A program made the position numbers and the translations under genes. A stretch of 64,000 nucleotides of DNA from Certhia americana (taxonomy: Eukaryota; Chordata; Aves; Passeriformes; Certhiidae). Below the pieces are notes generated by a model. It saw nothing but the letters and a program-made list of their open reading frames with translations. It made no database searches and was not told the DNA's origin. Position 1 is the stretch's first letter; each line of letters starts with the position of its first letter. Shown here piece after piece: positions 49,871 to 63,761 of the stretch. The stretch is taken from assembly GCA_018697195.1 (NCBI GenBank), contig CM031878.1, positions 34,109,640 to 34,173,639 on the forward strand, read 5' to 3'.

Positions 49871-52800
49871 AAAGCAGTTCCCTATAAAGGTCATCAAAGC
49901 AGAATTTGTTTCTGGAGAATTTTAAGCTCCCTCCCGAGCCTTCAAGCCTACAAGCAACATGGAGCTATGTGGCTATCATCACACTGGTGAGAGAGGTGTC
50001 TGAAAACGGACAAGGCTGACATGTTCTCACTACCAGCAGCCAAACCTTAGACTACATTTCAAAACACTTCTTTGCAAGACAATGGGAAGCAGAAGACAAT
50101 GCAATTGCCAGGGAGTTCTGAACTATCCGTTTATTCTGCCTACAGTTAGTTGCCAGGCTTTGGGACATTTTGCTGATTCCAGCTGTCTTATTTATCATTA
50201 AAAAAAAAATTTTAACAAAGAAAGAGAAAGCTCATCTGCTTCTACATGTGTACTACCCTATAGACCCAACCACCACTGGAAGCATTAGTAAAAGTTAACC
50301 ACTGTACCCTTCCAGGCTGTTGAATCCCATGCACACGGGCAATATAATCAAAACCTCACACTAATTACCAATTATCTAAAATACTTAATAATACTTAAAA
50401 AGTGTTTGCCATGAAGAAGCCACAGTCAACTTTCTCTTCTAACATGATCTCCAAAATCACATAAGCATTCTGACACTTATTACACAAGGAAGGATGCTGG
50501 TCCTCTATTCTTTGCTACGTGGGAACAAGTCCCCATAAAAGACAACCGAAGTGTTTTGGGGATTGTCTTTGATTTGTAGCAGTTCTGGGAAAATGCTATC
50601 TACCAAATTCTAGGTTTAGCAACTCTGATAAAGCAATTTAGTTGACTAAAATGTGCAGGTGAAGACTACTTTCTCACCATGGCTGACAAAGAATAAAGAT
50701 ACAGAAATGTGTTTCAGACAATAGATCAGTGAACCCCAGATGCCCTGTGTAATTCCCTGCTACAAAATCTAAAATGGATGTTTCTACTCAGATAAATATG
50801 AATCCTTTTTGATTGCCATCAGAGATCACCTATTTAGTTGGTTGAGTTCTCATGCCATCTTAACAATTTTCTTTATTTCTAAAGATGAAGAAAAAATAAA
50901 TTTTAAAGCTTCTTCTGCACAAGTTTTCAGAAACTAGCACTTTTCTGAAGAATCATGTAACTTCACTCGAACTGTCAAATTCTTTCTTTCCCCAACAAAA
51001 AACTTGGTAAGTCAGAAAATTAAGAGAGGGTTTCCTACACTTAATTAAGAAATTTCCAAAATGTGAAAATCACAAAGAGAAATTCCTGAGTTTGAGTGCA
51101 AAATTGTTCCTGCAATATAAGTTTGCAGCAGAAAACAAGAGAAAATGCAACCTATTTGCATAAAATTATGGATTTTTACACTACGCAGCTTTCAGTCAAT
51201 AACTAAATTTCAACTATCAGATCTACAAAAAATTGCAAACCTCGTTACAACTAAGAAGACCAAGGGTATATTCAGGGTATTTGCACGGAAAAATCCCAAA
51301 ACAACCCACCATCCCTCCCAAGCTTTGTAACTGTTACTTTCTTCTATATATTGACTCTTCTGATGTCACTAGTAAAGAAAAATCAGTCATATTTTAAAGA
51401 AATTAAGTTACTGAGGAGTTTGGAAAAAGAAATTAAAGAAAGTGATAATGACCTAAGGAAAGGTTAATCATACCCTCCCCCCCTCCTTTTTCCTGTGATC
51501 CTTATTAAGGATTTTTTCTGCCATCCTTACTCTTTAAGTAGTCCCAGAAGATTACTGCGAACTATGGCCTTATTAATATGAATGAGGGTAAAAAAATTGA
51601 GAGTAGACATAAAGTATACTGCATACCTATTTTAATAATTTTAAAAACATTCTTGAAAAACAAGGACTAGAAATGAAGATCATCAAATGCTTTCTGAAAT
51701 TCTCTGCCTATCACTTAATAACGAGAGTACCTAAAAAATTTCCTAAGATGGGACAGAGTCTAAGAACAGTTACCATGGTGTGACCAGTTACCATGTATTA
51801 TCTGTTCCACAGCAGTTTTTGCATGGGTTTAGCGTAAGTTATGTGCAAATGTCAAGTTTTATTAAACTGATTTATTAGTCCTTTTTTATTTTAGTAAATC
51901 CTGCTGCACTAAGTAGCCAATGAGAAGATTAAATACTATTAAACATTGTACTAAAAAGTGACTTTACCTATGTTATACCATATTTATCAAATATATAAAT
52001 CTGGTACCATATCATATTTCAAAAATGAAGAAAAATTTAGAGTAACTATTTTAAAACTAAAGTATCAGATGAAAGCAGGAGACTACTTAAATTTTTACTA
52101 ATTCTGATTTTATTCCACTGCAGCTCTGATGTTACAAGTTTATTTATTAACCAGCTTTTAAACTTCTACTTGAGAAACAATTCTTTTGCAAGGTATTTCA
52201 TTACATCACACAACTAGGTGTACAGGTCATGATCCCATTCCTTCTCAACAAGGTGAAACATACATTTACTGGAATGAGAACATTTCAGAACAGTGGGGTT
52301 ACATCTGTTGTGTGTGATGTACCAATCCTCTGAACAGTTCCATATTAATGTGTTTATGTTACTGTTGTTAATTCTTATTACAAAAAAAGCACTTACTTAT
52401 ACTACTTACTAAACAATCAAACAGACCAGTTATTAATGACCTGGGTTTTAGTTACTTTTAAAGACCATTGGTACCTAACCAATAGGCACCAATTAGCACC
52501 AATTTCATCACAATTTTTCTTGAGGTTTTTAGGCTTCCTATAAATCTCATCTGCATGCTAAGTTTTACTGAGACTTAAAAAAAAAATCCATGTACCATTT
52601 TTATACATGAGCTAATAATTTCAAATCAGTTATTAAAATGTTACCTTTACTGTTGCTTTGCACATTTATGATTTTTAAAACAAAATGCAGTATCAAGAAT
52701 AACCTCAGCACAGAAAAGGTGCTCCATTCTGACTACACCTCCACACACTGTCATTTGGATTTACTCAAAACTCTGCCTACAGACATTCCATGGTCACACA

Positions 52801-53180
52801 CATTCCTTTTTGACCCACACCCTCCACTAGGTTATCTTCAGTTAGGCTATCTTCAGTAAAACACAGATTCTGTGACAACAACCTGGGATGAAGTGCAGAT
52901 GCAATGATTTGTACATTATACTGTGTATCCACTTCCAAAAACACAAACACTTTTTCTCTCAAACTCTACACGACTGCAGGAAATCTAGTATTTGCTAAAC
53001 TCTAGAAGGCATTCAAAATTTGAAACAAAAGTTCTACATTTTTACAGCCCCACATACTGTGGCCTAAAGCCTAAATTAAGTACCTTAAATTCTTCTCTTC
53101 CCTTGCACAGGTATTTTCTGAATTACCAAGACTGAAATGCAACCTTTTCTATTCCTAGAAGAACACTATACAAACTTTAT

Positions 53181-53450
53181 GTTGGAAGGCACCTACCACT
53201 GCCAGGTCCACCACTAAACCACATTCCTAAGCACCCTCCAAGGATGCTGACTTGACTACTTCCCTGAGCATCCTGTTCTAGTGTTTGACAACCCTTCCCA
53301 TGAAGAAACTTTTACTGACACCCAATCTAAATCCCTCCAGCACTTGAGCCACTGTCCTATTACTTGTTACTTGGGAGATTAATCCCCACCTTGCTACACC
53401 CAATTTCAGGTAGCTGTAGAGAACCTCCTTCTCTCCAGGATAAACAACCA
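53181..53450 (-). mobile_element. CR1 LINE fragment, diverged
   Basis: 'gttggaaggcacctacc', 'ttgactacttccctgagcat', 'cctgttctagtgtttgacaa', 'cccttcccatgaagaaactt', 'acttgttacttgggagatta', 'ttcaggtagctgtagagaac' and 'tctctccaggataaacaacc' follow the antisense order of an avian CR1 subfamily. Similarity fades beyond about 53450. It lies in the gene's transcriptional sense in intron 1. Confidence 0.9.
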
Positions 53451-56400
53451 ACCTGTAGGTATAGTGAAGCTCCCACCTGAAACCATTTTGCCAGAGTGTC
53501 CCTGTGGGTAGGCATATACTAGTGTTTATTTCAAAAGTGTTCTTCTGAACCTAGCTTGAATGTTCTCAACTCCTTCACTGACTGTGCTCTTTCCCATTAC
53601 TATCAAAGCATTCCCAAGTGAGAACATGGATTTCTTTAGAATGAAACCAGTAAAAATTGAAGTTAAGGATCACAACTAATGGATTCTAACCATAAATAGG
53701 CATTTATTCTCTATTAGACCGGGCTAAAGCAAATTAAAAAAATCTCCTTGACCATGGATATTGGGTCCTCCGCACCTACTGTTTTGCCCTAAAGACCCAC
53801 TCTCATTCACAGTATTTGTTAACTTAGAAATACCCTTTGTCTGCACTCCCCCACCTATCATCACAGGGATAAAAATTATAAACGCTATGAAGGTGACAGA
53901 GTGACTGATCAGCTAGTGGGTGGTGGGCAGCATTTTGAAAAATCTGTAGTGCTATGTAGTTATTCCCTCATTAGAAATATTCTTGTGCATGTACCATCCA
54001 AAAGCATGGCAGAGTATAAACAAGATTCAATCTCGAATATCCTTGGTTTCTCTACAATACCATTTTGCTCCACTTGCTAAAGCCACTCTGGTGACAGCGG
54101 TTTATTTCATGGAACTTAACAATCTGACACATCCAAAGTACATGCATTTATTATAGTTAGGATACTGGTCAATTCAGCAGAAGTCTGCCTGTGGAAATAA
54201 CTGTCCATATAGTATAATCTTTTCTGTATCTTAAAAGATTATTCAGTATTTATCAGGATCCAACAACCCATGAACAACTCAACGACTCCTCAATACCAAC
54301 CAATGCTATACACGAGAGAAGTAACAAATACCTACTGTTGTTCTCAGGCATCTCCTGCTTATTTATTCTTGCTTAATAAACCCAAATCCAACATAAAGAA
54401 TTTATTAATATGTACTTTAAAGACCACCATTTTGTTAATAACTATCTATTATGTTTCGTATTGGCACTGTACTTATGTTTCAGAGTTCCTCACCTCCCAA
54501 GCTTTGCAGTAGGGCAATAGCCCAAGACAGGCTCACCTGAGGAGTCAGTCTACCAGACCAAGCCTCACAAAGTGTGAGACCATTTTCTCTGCTTCAAAAT
54601 ACAACTATGTGAGAAAATAACCCTTTCTACTTCAAACAGTTTTCTGCTTAGTCATACAGTATACAGAAGAACTTCAATTACCTTCTCTTGTTTGGCCACA
54701 TCAGTTCAAATTCCCAGTTTCAACCCCTCAAGAAAGGTAACTTGCCATCCAACTACACTGCTACGCATCAGGCATCCGTGTGTTGAAAAGCAGGATGCAT
54801 CATCAGATGAAGGAAACTGGTCATGTTCTCACCCTTGATCAAAAGTTAGCCTTAGCCTCTCATCCTGCCAGTTCTAGCTATCTACACACATGCTTACTCA
54901 TTCACCCATTTCTCTCAGGGCTTCTAAATCAGGTCAAAGGGCAGGCAAGTACTTCAGCGCTTGCTGGCAGAGGTGGCAGGATACCTGGAGAGAGCTGCGA
55001 CCTCTCAGAACAGACTCTTCACCTAGACAGTATGGCATGATGAGGAAAAACAATCAAGTGTCCAAGCATGTCAAAAGCTGCAGTTTGAGAACCCAGTAAC
55101 TAAAGAAGCTAGATGTACTGCAAATAAATTAATACATTTTAATGCCCTTAAACAAATGTTTAGAGGAGTGACAGGACCTTTTATGTACACATTCAAAAGT
55201 ATTAGTCAAAATTACTTCCAAATACCAGTATAACTACATAGTTTACACCAAATAAATGAGAACATTCAAATACATTTCACAGTAAGGTTTTTCAGAAAAA
55301 AATGAACTGTTGGTGCCATCAAAAACATAAACACCTGATTGTACACGATAGGAAGAATAAAAAGGAACTTCTATAAATAGTCACTTTTTAGGAATTATAC
55401 CAAGATGTTCCCAAGATATTTTAAATGTGAAGTTTAGTTTGGACATTGAGGCAGTATTGGCTACGACATGAAGAACTTACTACTCCTAGGCAAGCATTTC
55501 CAGCCCAATGTAAACGAAAATCTGCCTCCTTGGTCGCATTGGTACCTCAGTCTCTTTTCTATCTCAGTGTATAAACTGGGTGGTGTGCTAGAGTGGGAAA
55601 CAGCATCACCTATGAAATTAACAACTACTGCCTTTCTACTTTGCCTACTTGAAAATTTAGTTTCATTATGACACTTTTCCAAAAAGCAAAGCTATTGTGT
55701 GAAGGTAAAAAACCCCGAGTTAAAGCCTTATCATTTAGGAAAGAATCATGCATCATGATCTAAACTGTAATGATTATTTTAAGTGGATCGCAGAAATTGG
55801 CAACATGCTGTAATTCCCTGGTAATTTACAGCATCAGAAGTATTACTAAGTAAATGGAAAGAAAAAAAGAAAAAAACAACAAAACCCAACCCTTAATCAG
55901 TCTGAATCATGATTTTGTTTGAGAAATGATGGTATGGGTTAATTAATTGATCCAGGAATAAAACTTGATGTCATTTCCAGTATCATTCTGAAATGTAATT
56001 CATAACACTGTAATTACACAGAGATTACTGGGAAGTGCTAGTAGCTCAAGATACTTAGTTACAGAGATACCATTAATTTAAGAAAAAGAGGAAATACTCC
56101 TAAGTGACTTTTATGTCACCTAGAATCAGAAAAATAATCTACCTTGCTTGCTGATGGACTTAAAGGGCTGCCTGAAATTGAGAAAAAGATTAGTGTGAAA
56201 GCAATAAACTTCAGAACTTGCACTGCAAGTTGTTCAGGAAGGTTTTCTGCATCAAAAAAACTTCACCAGAGAATCATTATTGCCCTCTCTGTGAAAGAGG
56301 ATTCATTAAAAAGGCAGGCCCAAAGAAAGAATAGCAGGAAGGTTTATTTTTTATCCACAATTAATTTGCACTTGCAAAACTGTAAATTTCATTTACAGTT

Positions 56401-58129
56401 GCAAACCTGAGATATTTCAAGGTACCTCCATAGCACGCAAGAGGGTTGGTTTGTTTTGTTGTTTTGTTTTGTTTTCTGGGTTTGTTTGTTTTTTCTAAGG
56501 ATGTGTTCTTTTCTTTCTTATTTTTGGTTTTGAGGTTTGTTTTTTTTTAACATACCTTATTCTGAGGGGGAGTGGGTAAGACCAAAAGAAATCTTTGTAT
56601 GATGCAAAGGTTTTTGCATGCTTAAAGACTATTAAAAAAGGACAGGGAAAAAGATAATCCAGCACTGAAATGGCTTTTACCCTCCTTCCATTTATTTGTT
56701 TTCACGAAGAAAGAAAAGGAAACGGTGTATCCCCAAACAGCTGACTCATTACTAGAATATCTCAGGAGAGCCCGTAAAAAAACTTGTCATCATTTGATTT
56801 TAGAGGTTAAGATGCAAGGAAATCCTACAGGTTGAGAGCTCCAAAGACAGCCAAAATACAACACCAAACAAACAAATCCCCAACACTGCACAGTGTTATG
56901 ACAAGAGAAAAATAAACCAGAGAGTCCATTTTTTAAAAATAACATTGAAAGCAACATATTTAGAAAGTAACATTAAAGAGCCAAGCACACCCACATACTC
57001 ATTTGCTATGGTGCAGCCCTCCTCACAATTTCAGTGCCTGGCCTATGCATGGCAGGGATATAAACTGATAGTACATGCACATCTTCCTTACTCCCAATCT
57101 TGTCTACCTTGATGGGACAGCCTGGTTATTTTAAAAAGTTACTTCTATGTATTTTAGAACACACATATTTGGTGTACAGTACCTTGGCAGAGAATCACAA
57201 ATCTTATTCATTTCTTCCTCTTATGAATGTACGCATTGAGAATTAACATTCATCTTTGCAATACTCTGACTTTACAGCACACTTCTACCAGTGATAAGAA
57301 TTTTGATGGTAGGAGAAGAGACTGTTTTTCCTTCTTCTACTTTATCTAGAAATAATTATTCTTCTGCAAAAGGAATTTGCTGACAATAGATCAGCAAATC
57401 TGCAAATCAGATCAGCAAAAAAAGAGAGCATCTTTTTGAGTACCACCAAAACAACTGAGTTTGTGATCACATTCATGTGCCACTTACCAGGATGATTTGG
57501 TACTGATCTGGGCTTACATGCACAGTTAGCATCATGCAACTAATTTACACATAGTCTCAGGATGTTCCCAAAGTGTGTGTTTCCAAGTTGGAGGGTTTCA
57601 ATCCTCCTGTGTCTACTTAGTTAACAAGAACGTGTGAAAGCCCTAAAACCACAACTACCCTACCTAATGATGCATAATGATGACACTGACACTGAATCAG
57701 GCCCAGCAGCCACTCAGCCTACAACCAACTGCTTGAAGCTACAGCCTGTGTCAGTCTTGTAGCTATTTGGGGATCAGATGAAAGACACCTCTATATTAGC
57801 CCACAATTCAGGGTAATGAGCTACCTTGCTGTCTTCCCAGACAGACTTAAGCTGCACAGGTGGCTGCTCTGGGAAAAGAATGCTGGCATACTGCGACTGC
57901 AAGACTTCTGAACTGCAAACCTAACGTTTCCACTGATTTCCCCTCAGGTAACTGGTCACAGTTGTCCAGGACTACTTACAAAACTTTCTTTTTGTGCCTA
58001 TAAGCACTGATAAGCGAGTGTAGCATAATGAAATATAAACCCCATATGATTTCCCCCACATTGTATGATTAAAGGTCAGGGTGAACTGATGACTCAGCTG
58101 ATCTGATGCTGCAGCATAGTCACCGTATT
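53451..58129. other. Intronic stretch with no recognised gene or transposon
   Basis: Contains the G/T-rich tract at 56445. Nothing else was recognised. Short frames at 54780-55099 and 55461-55682 have no known domain. Confidence 0.55.
56445..56498 (+). repeat. G/T-rich low-complexity tract, (GTTTT)n-like
   Basis: 'gttttgttgttttgttttgt' and 'gggtttgtttgtttttt' form an irregular GTTTT/GTTT repeat. On the minus strand this is an A/C-rich tract. Confidence 0.85.
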
Positions 58130-58582
58130 TCACAGAACCACAAACTGGTTGAGGTCAGAAGGGATCTCAAGCAGGGCCACAACAAGCTGCCCAGGAGCAT
58201 GCATAGATTTTTTTTTCACAGAAGGCATACAGTACAACTGCCTTGGGCAACTGGTGCCAATGCTTAGTCATCCTCACAGTGAAAAAGTATTTCCTGATGT
58301 TCAGAATCTCCTGTATTTCAGCCTCTGCCCATTTCCTCTTGCCCTATCACCAGGCATCACTGAAAAGAGCCTGGCTCTGTCCTCTTTGCAAGTTCCCTTT
58401 GGGTACTTATATAAATTGGTAAGATCTCTCCCTGAGTCCTCTCTTCTCCTGACTGAACAGAATTTCTCCTAGCTTTCACAGAATTTCCTTACAGCAGAGT
58501 CTTCAAGTCCCTTCATTACTTTAGACATTCCTTGCTTGAATCCCTCCAGAAGTTCCATGACTATCTCTACTGTACTGGCAAT
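58130..58582 (-). mobile_element. CR1 LINE 3' fragment, about 450 bp
   Basis: The complement of a CR1 3' end ('tcacagaaccacaaactggt', 'gaggtcagaagggatctcaa') is followed by 'gcaactggtgccaatgctta', 'cacagtgaaaaagtatttcc', 'tttcctcttgccctatcacc', 'ctctcctgactgaacag'-like text and 'cctccagaagttccatgact'. The order and spacing fit an avian CR1 on the minus strand. The 107-codon plus-strand frame at 58149-58472 lies wholly inside it and is antisense repeat. Confidence 0.92.
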
Positions 58583-61500
58583 GCTTAACCTCAGACTCAC
58601 TGCCCATCATGCAAAAAGGAAAAGAAGGCTAAGTGCTCTCTCTACTTCATAAGGAAACCTTTTCCCCAGAGTGTTCAGGCTGCATCTGCGTCAGTACAGT
58701 GTCAAGTCCTGACCGGGCTTCAGCTGTGTTAATCCAAAAATTATGTTAAGAACTTTCTGAGTACTATAGGTTACACAAGAAAATAGAGGTAAGCAGTGGT
58801 CCTATGGGCCTCAAATTATCAATTTTTTAAGATTAAATCTATTCACAAAAGTCTGACACCTGGATGAGGGTAAGCGGAATAAAGTACTCTGTAAGCATCC
58901 CAGACTATTCCAACTGCAGTTAAGTCCTAGAACATCCAGTTCTTCCTTGATATCAAGAAGTACTCACTTTTCTAAGGATAAATCCAATTCCTCTGCAGAA
59001 GATGCAGAACTCTTTTCAGCAGGCCTCTAGAGTGTGTTCCTCAAGGTGCAACCTAAAGCTGTTTTCATGTTTCACACAGGAGCTAAGCAGCTGCTACCAA
59101 GCACTGACCCTTACACAAAAGCACTGGTGTATAGTCTGTATAGTCAGACAGTGCTCCCAAAGTGGTGAGCCATGACCACTGTGCATGCAGTACACAGGAG
59201 AAGCCTGCAGGTACCAAGGTACGGGCTGGGATTCTTATGTCATTACAGCGCACTCTATTTGGATGTAAGCAATACCCTGCAAATAACTCAAAGGGATTGC
59301 TCAACACCCTTTAACAGAAATAATGACAGCAATATGGTACGTGTGCCTGAAGTACATTCCATCAGACTAATTACTCTGAATCTTGTAAATTATGAATACC
59401 TAAACACCCAACATTCATCATCCTGATACACAGTTCAAACATTACTGTTCTACACCAGAAGGAAACAGAAAAACCCGAAGGTAAACTTCTGGACAGGAAA
59501 AGAATACACGACAGAGTTCTGGGCTGGGGACTAGTCCCTGGATTTCTGTGGATGACAGAAGTTGCAGAATTTGGGCAACTTCCATTGTAAGAAGCAGAAG
59601 AAAAGCATTCTGAAAGGCAGGTTAGCCAGTGAGGTCAAAGTATCCTTGCACTGTTGAAAGGGAGTGGAGTGCACTTATTTAGCAGAAAAATTGAAGGATT
59701 AAAATCAAATGAATAATCAAATCAAATAGAGAGGTTGAACTGTTTGTACAAATATTCTAGACAAGCAATAAACCCAAAGAATTGCTGATATATAGATGTC
59801 AATTGAAGAAAGAGGTATAGCTAAAGAAAAGATTTACCCAAGCTGAAGTTCAGTGGTTGGCTTTATTTTATACTTCAGAACTGACTAGCAGCCAGTGATC
59901 TTTATATTTTTAGTTTAACTTTTAAGAGGGAAAAACTGAAATAAAACCTGATGCCATAGCAGGTGACAATCACAGGTAATGTGACAAACCAGAAAGTGGG
60001 GCTCCTCTAGCACTTTCATGAAAAGGGGTAAATATAATCTCTTGAGACGATGTAAGTGATGCTGAAGGTCTCAAGCAAATTACCTTGGTATTTTTAAAAA
60101 TTGCGATTCCTAAACCAGAAAAGCACCCTACAGAAATACCTCTTAAGAAAAGGAGCACATGCTAGAACCATAGTCAAAAGTAACTACAGAAGCATATGAT
60201 TACTACTGTACACCATTTGCTATGGGTAAATGAAAGAAGTTCAACACCAGTAGTAAAGACATGTTGTATGCACACTGCATTCATGAGAGCTATGTTAGCA
60301 AAAATCTGAGAAAATTACAAATATAAACAACTGGACTTAAGATTTAAAACAGGAACAATTGGGAGTCATTTCAAAACATTTTATGGAGTTACCTAGACAG
60401 CCACAATGATATGAAGAAAACAGACAAATGAAAACCAGTAAAACCAGCCTGGATAAGAGAGAAAGTTGAATAAAATTGGAATAGATAAGCCAAAAACATG
60501 GCAAATCTTAACTATTTTTAAAAGAAAAAGTCAAATTATGACCTCTGTGGCTCCACAAAAGACCTTACTTTTTTTTTTTTAATGCTAAACCACACTAGTC
60601 CCTCACAAAACTGTTGCTGTATTATTTTTCTGTATTAATATTTATTAACACAGAAAAATATCCATGTACTTTTTTTTTTTTCTTTTAGGGAAGCACAGAC
60701 CACATTTGCAATGACAATGAGAGTGCCCACTGAAGACCAACAACACAGAGGATTTATTCAAGTCAGAATGTCAGTCAGAGAGTCCAAATGTTTTAGAAGG
60801 ACTGTCTAGGAAGGCATAATGCCTTGAAAATTAAACTATCACCCAAAAAATCCCAAAGGGTGAAAAATGTGTGAGGGGAAGAGACTGCATACCAAGACCA
60901 GTGGAGTTACAATATTCAGATGGTGTGCTGTGGTTTTGAAGAACTAGGCATCTGCTAAGCAACTGATCATACAACAAACCAACACAGCCTGCGTTCAGTA
61001 ATGGTTGAATAGTGAACTACATGGGCAAAAATCCTCAACAGACAACTGTCTTCCAAACAGGAACCCAATAATATTAGGACTTAAAAAGCCCTTAAAAATC
61101 TCCTCCCATGAGATATAATAAAAACATGAAATTATTACTGACAGTACTCATAGGTGATGCAAAAGCCATGAACTGGTAAACAACGATGATGATATGATGC
61201 TGAAAACTGTATTAGAATAACCTGTAAAACAGAAAGAGGCAAAGACCGTGTATCCAAATACTGATGAACTTGTCAAACAATGACTAAACCCACCAAAAAG
61301 CAATTATTTAGAAAAGCATTTAAGTTACAGCAGTCATCTAAACATGAATAGCTTAATGTCATGGTTCAGTAGGCTGTTACATTCCTTGAATGCACCTCAA
61401 CAGTGGTATTCCACATAGCAAGGCTTATATACTTGTAATAAAAAGTATGCACACGTCATTGTTGTATTCTCATGATCTGTACCTCAGTACTCACCTTGAA

Positions 61501-63146
61501 CTGGAAAGAAGTCAAAAAACAGCTGCAAAAACACTTAAAGGATCATAAAATCCACAGCACAAAGTTAGAACTGAACTATGGAACCATCCGGACTGAGCCC
61601 CAAGATACTGGAGTATTTTCTTTCTGTCCTCGAAGTTGATAATAAATGTAATGTTCATGATTATGATAAACTTTAAAAAGTGAGCAGTGCAGTTACTTTA
61701 CTTCTTATGCTTTATCAGATGTCAGAAAATGAATTTCACAATATCTAAATAAAAAGCTTATCAGACAGGTTGCTGGCATTTTGTGCAACCATGTATTTTG
61801 GTTCATAAAATCATATATCACCTTCTCAAAAGATACACACACAAGAAAGAAAACCCCATCATAAATACCCACAAAAAAGAAATCTTTCTAAACCCACAAA
61901 CAAGCCTGAGTTATTGAGCTCAGTGATATATGCAACTAATGTCACCATATCTAAACTACAGTCTAGATTGGTAGGCTGAAATACTGTTTTAAATAAGACA
62001 GTTATACCCAGTCAACAAATAAACATTTGTCTTGCTTATGGCTCTGTTTTGACTACTTCCCCAGAGTTTTGATCCTCTGTTCACATAAAAGAAAAGCTGC
62101 AAAGAAATGGGAAGGTATTAGAAAATTCCATGTCACTAAGCAGAAGTAGCTTCGTATCATGAAAATAAGACAAAACAAACAGACACAGAAGGTGATCACG
62201 TTTCTGAAGCTACAGACTATACCAGAAAATACTGTCACTCCTTGAAAATAACTAAAATATAAAGCAAAAGCATTACAAAGTGTTTTCATCACAGTTTTCC
62301 CCCCACCTGTTAAGCTATCCTAACAAAACACTATGTCCTAGCAGCCTGACAAATCATATAGTCATATATAGTAACTTCGCATAATCACCAGCTTAAAAAT
62401 TCCCACTATATTTTGTCAATTTAAACAACAAAATCTCCTCCTGCTTTACTGGTTTTATATTATTTAATAGGAAAACTTCATAGACAAAAAATACAATGTA
62501 AATATTTAAATCTGTCCTTCTCACTTTACTGCATGAAACTGTAGACCAAAAAAGTCTGTAAATCAAAACATTCAGACAAAGAATTTTCTGAGAACAACCA
62601 AATGAAAACTGTCCTAATAAAAATACTAACGTGGTTGTAAATTTACAAAACAAACAAAAACAAGCACAAGAATGTCATTACCCAGAGATGTTTGTGTCAT
62701 AAATTTCTTCAAGAAAACAATTTAACAGCATATATACTAACTTCACTGTTCAGCGTGAGAGGTTTGCATTTGGTATAAGAAATTCAGCCACAATTAAGCT
62801 ATTAGCAAATTCTGCTCACATTGTTTATGTTTTGGTTCGAAGGCCAAAATCTTAAACGATTACTGGGAGTCTAATACTCAACCCTAATTAAATCTAATAA
62901 TTAATAGCAGCATATTATTATGTTGTGGAGCCAAACACAGAACAACGTCAAAGTAAATCCAAATTCACTGTTATCTTGCCTTGCAGGTAAGAGGAAAGGA
63001 TGAATGCAATTAAGTAAAAAAACCCAAAGAGAACAAAAACTGTTCTGGGCACAGAGTGTTTCTGGATTTCTTGAACACCAACGGTATTAAAATCCAACCT
63101 TAAGGGACTGTAAAACAAGCCACTTTACTGATGCTTACTGTGGGGA
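58583..63146. other. Intronic stretch with no recognised gene or transposon
   Basis: AT-rich intron. One short inverted repeat (60623) and T-rich runs near 60570 and 60670. No exon or transposon was recognised. Confidence 0.55.
60623..60660. repeat. Perfect inverted repeat, 11-bp arms
   Basis: tatttttctgt (60623-60633) and acagaaaaata (60650-60660) are perfect reverse complements around a 16-nt AT-rich loop, with T-rich tracts on either side. Confidence 0.9.
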
Positions 63147-63320
63147 TGGTAGGGCACTGGCACAGGTTGCCCAGAGAACCTCTCTACGTTCCATCCCCAT
63201 CAGTGTTCAAGGCCAGGCTGTATTGGGCACTGAGCAACCTGGTCTATTGCAAGGTCTCTGCCCATGGCAGGGAGTTGGAAATTTAAGATCTGTTCCTCAA
63301 ACTGTTCTGTGATTCTATGA
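63147..63320 (+). mobile_element. CR1 LINE 3' end fragment
   Basis: 'actggcacaggttgcccaga', 'gtgttcaaggccaggctgta', 'gagcaacctggtctattgca', 'ctgcccatggcagggagttg' and the tail 'ttctgtgattctatga' at about 63305-63320 give the complete sense-strand 3' end of an avian CR1. The intact tail makes this one of the clearest copies. It is antisense to the gene. Confidence 0.95.
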
Positions 63321-63761
63321 GGCATACTTTTAGTCAATTTAATACAATACTCCAGTGGATCTTTGCTCCATTGGCAGAAAATACCAAGTTTTACATTTAA
63401 ATGAAAGCAAGTTTACTCCTTGTCTTGCTTTTCTATAAAATAAGCTGCTAAACCAGGAGAGACAGTCAACTAAATGAAATCTGTCCTTGCATCACTCAGA
63501 GTAAAAGTTTATTATCTCCTTTAATTTAGTTACCAATTCAATGCTGAGATAAACAGGGACCAAAAGGAAACTGAACACAGTGCCAAAAAAATGCTCATGT
63601 TATTTCTTCTCTAATATTCTCTCCTCACCAAGAAAAAGAGATGTATGTTTAGGTGTATTTTGTATTTTCAGAGGGCGAAAAATATATATGTATTGTTTCT
63701 TAGAGCGATCAAGTTAGGAAGATGTACAACAGCTTTAACTTCAGAAATTACTTATTACCTT
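63321..63761. other. Spacer between two tail-to-tail CR1 fragments
   Basis: 440 bp of ordinary AT-rich intron with nothing recognised. Confidence 0.6.

Larger units (their letters stand above)
46641..53180. other. Intronic stretch with no recognised gene or transposon
   Basis: Includes small inverted repeats near 47101 and 49455, a 25-bp direct repeat at 47373 and a GC-richer patch at 49640-49870. No exon or transposon was recognised. Confidence 0.55.

Noticed and set aside
58149..58472. 107-codon plus-strand frame
   Set aside because: It lies wholly inside a minus-strand CR1 fragment and reads its antisense.
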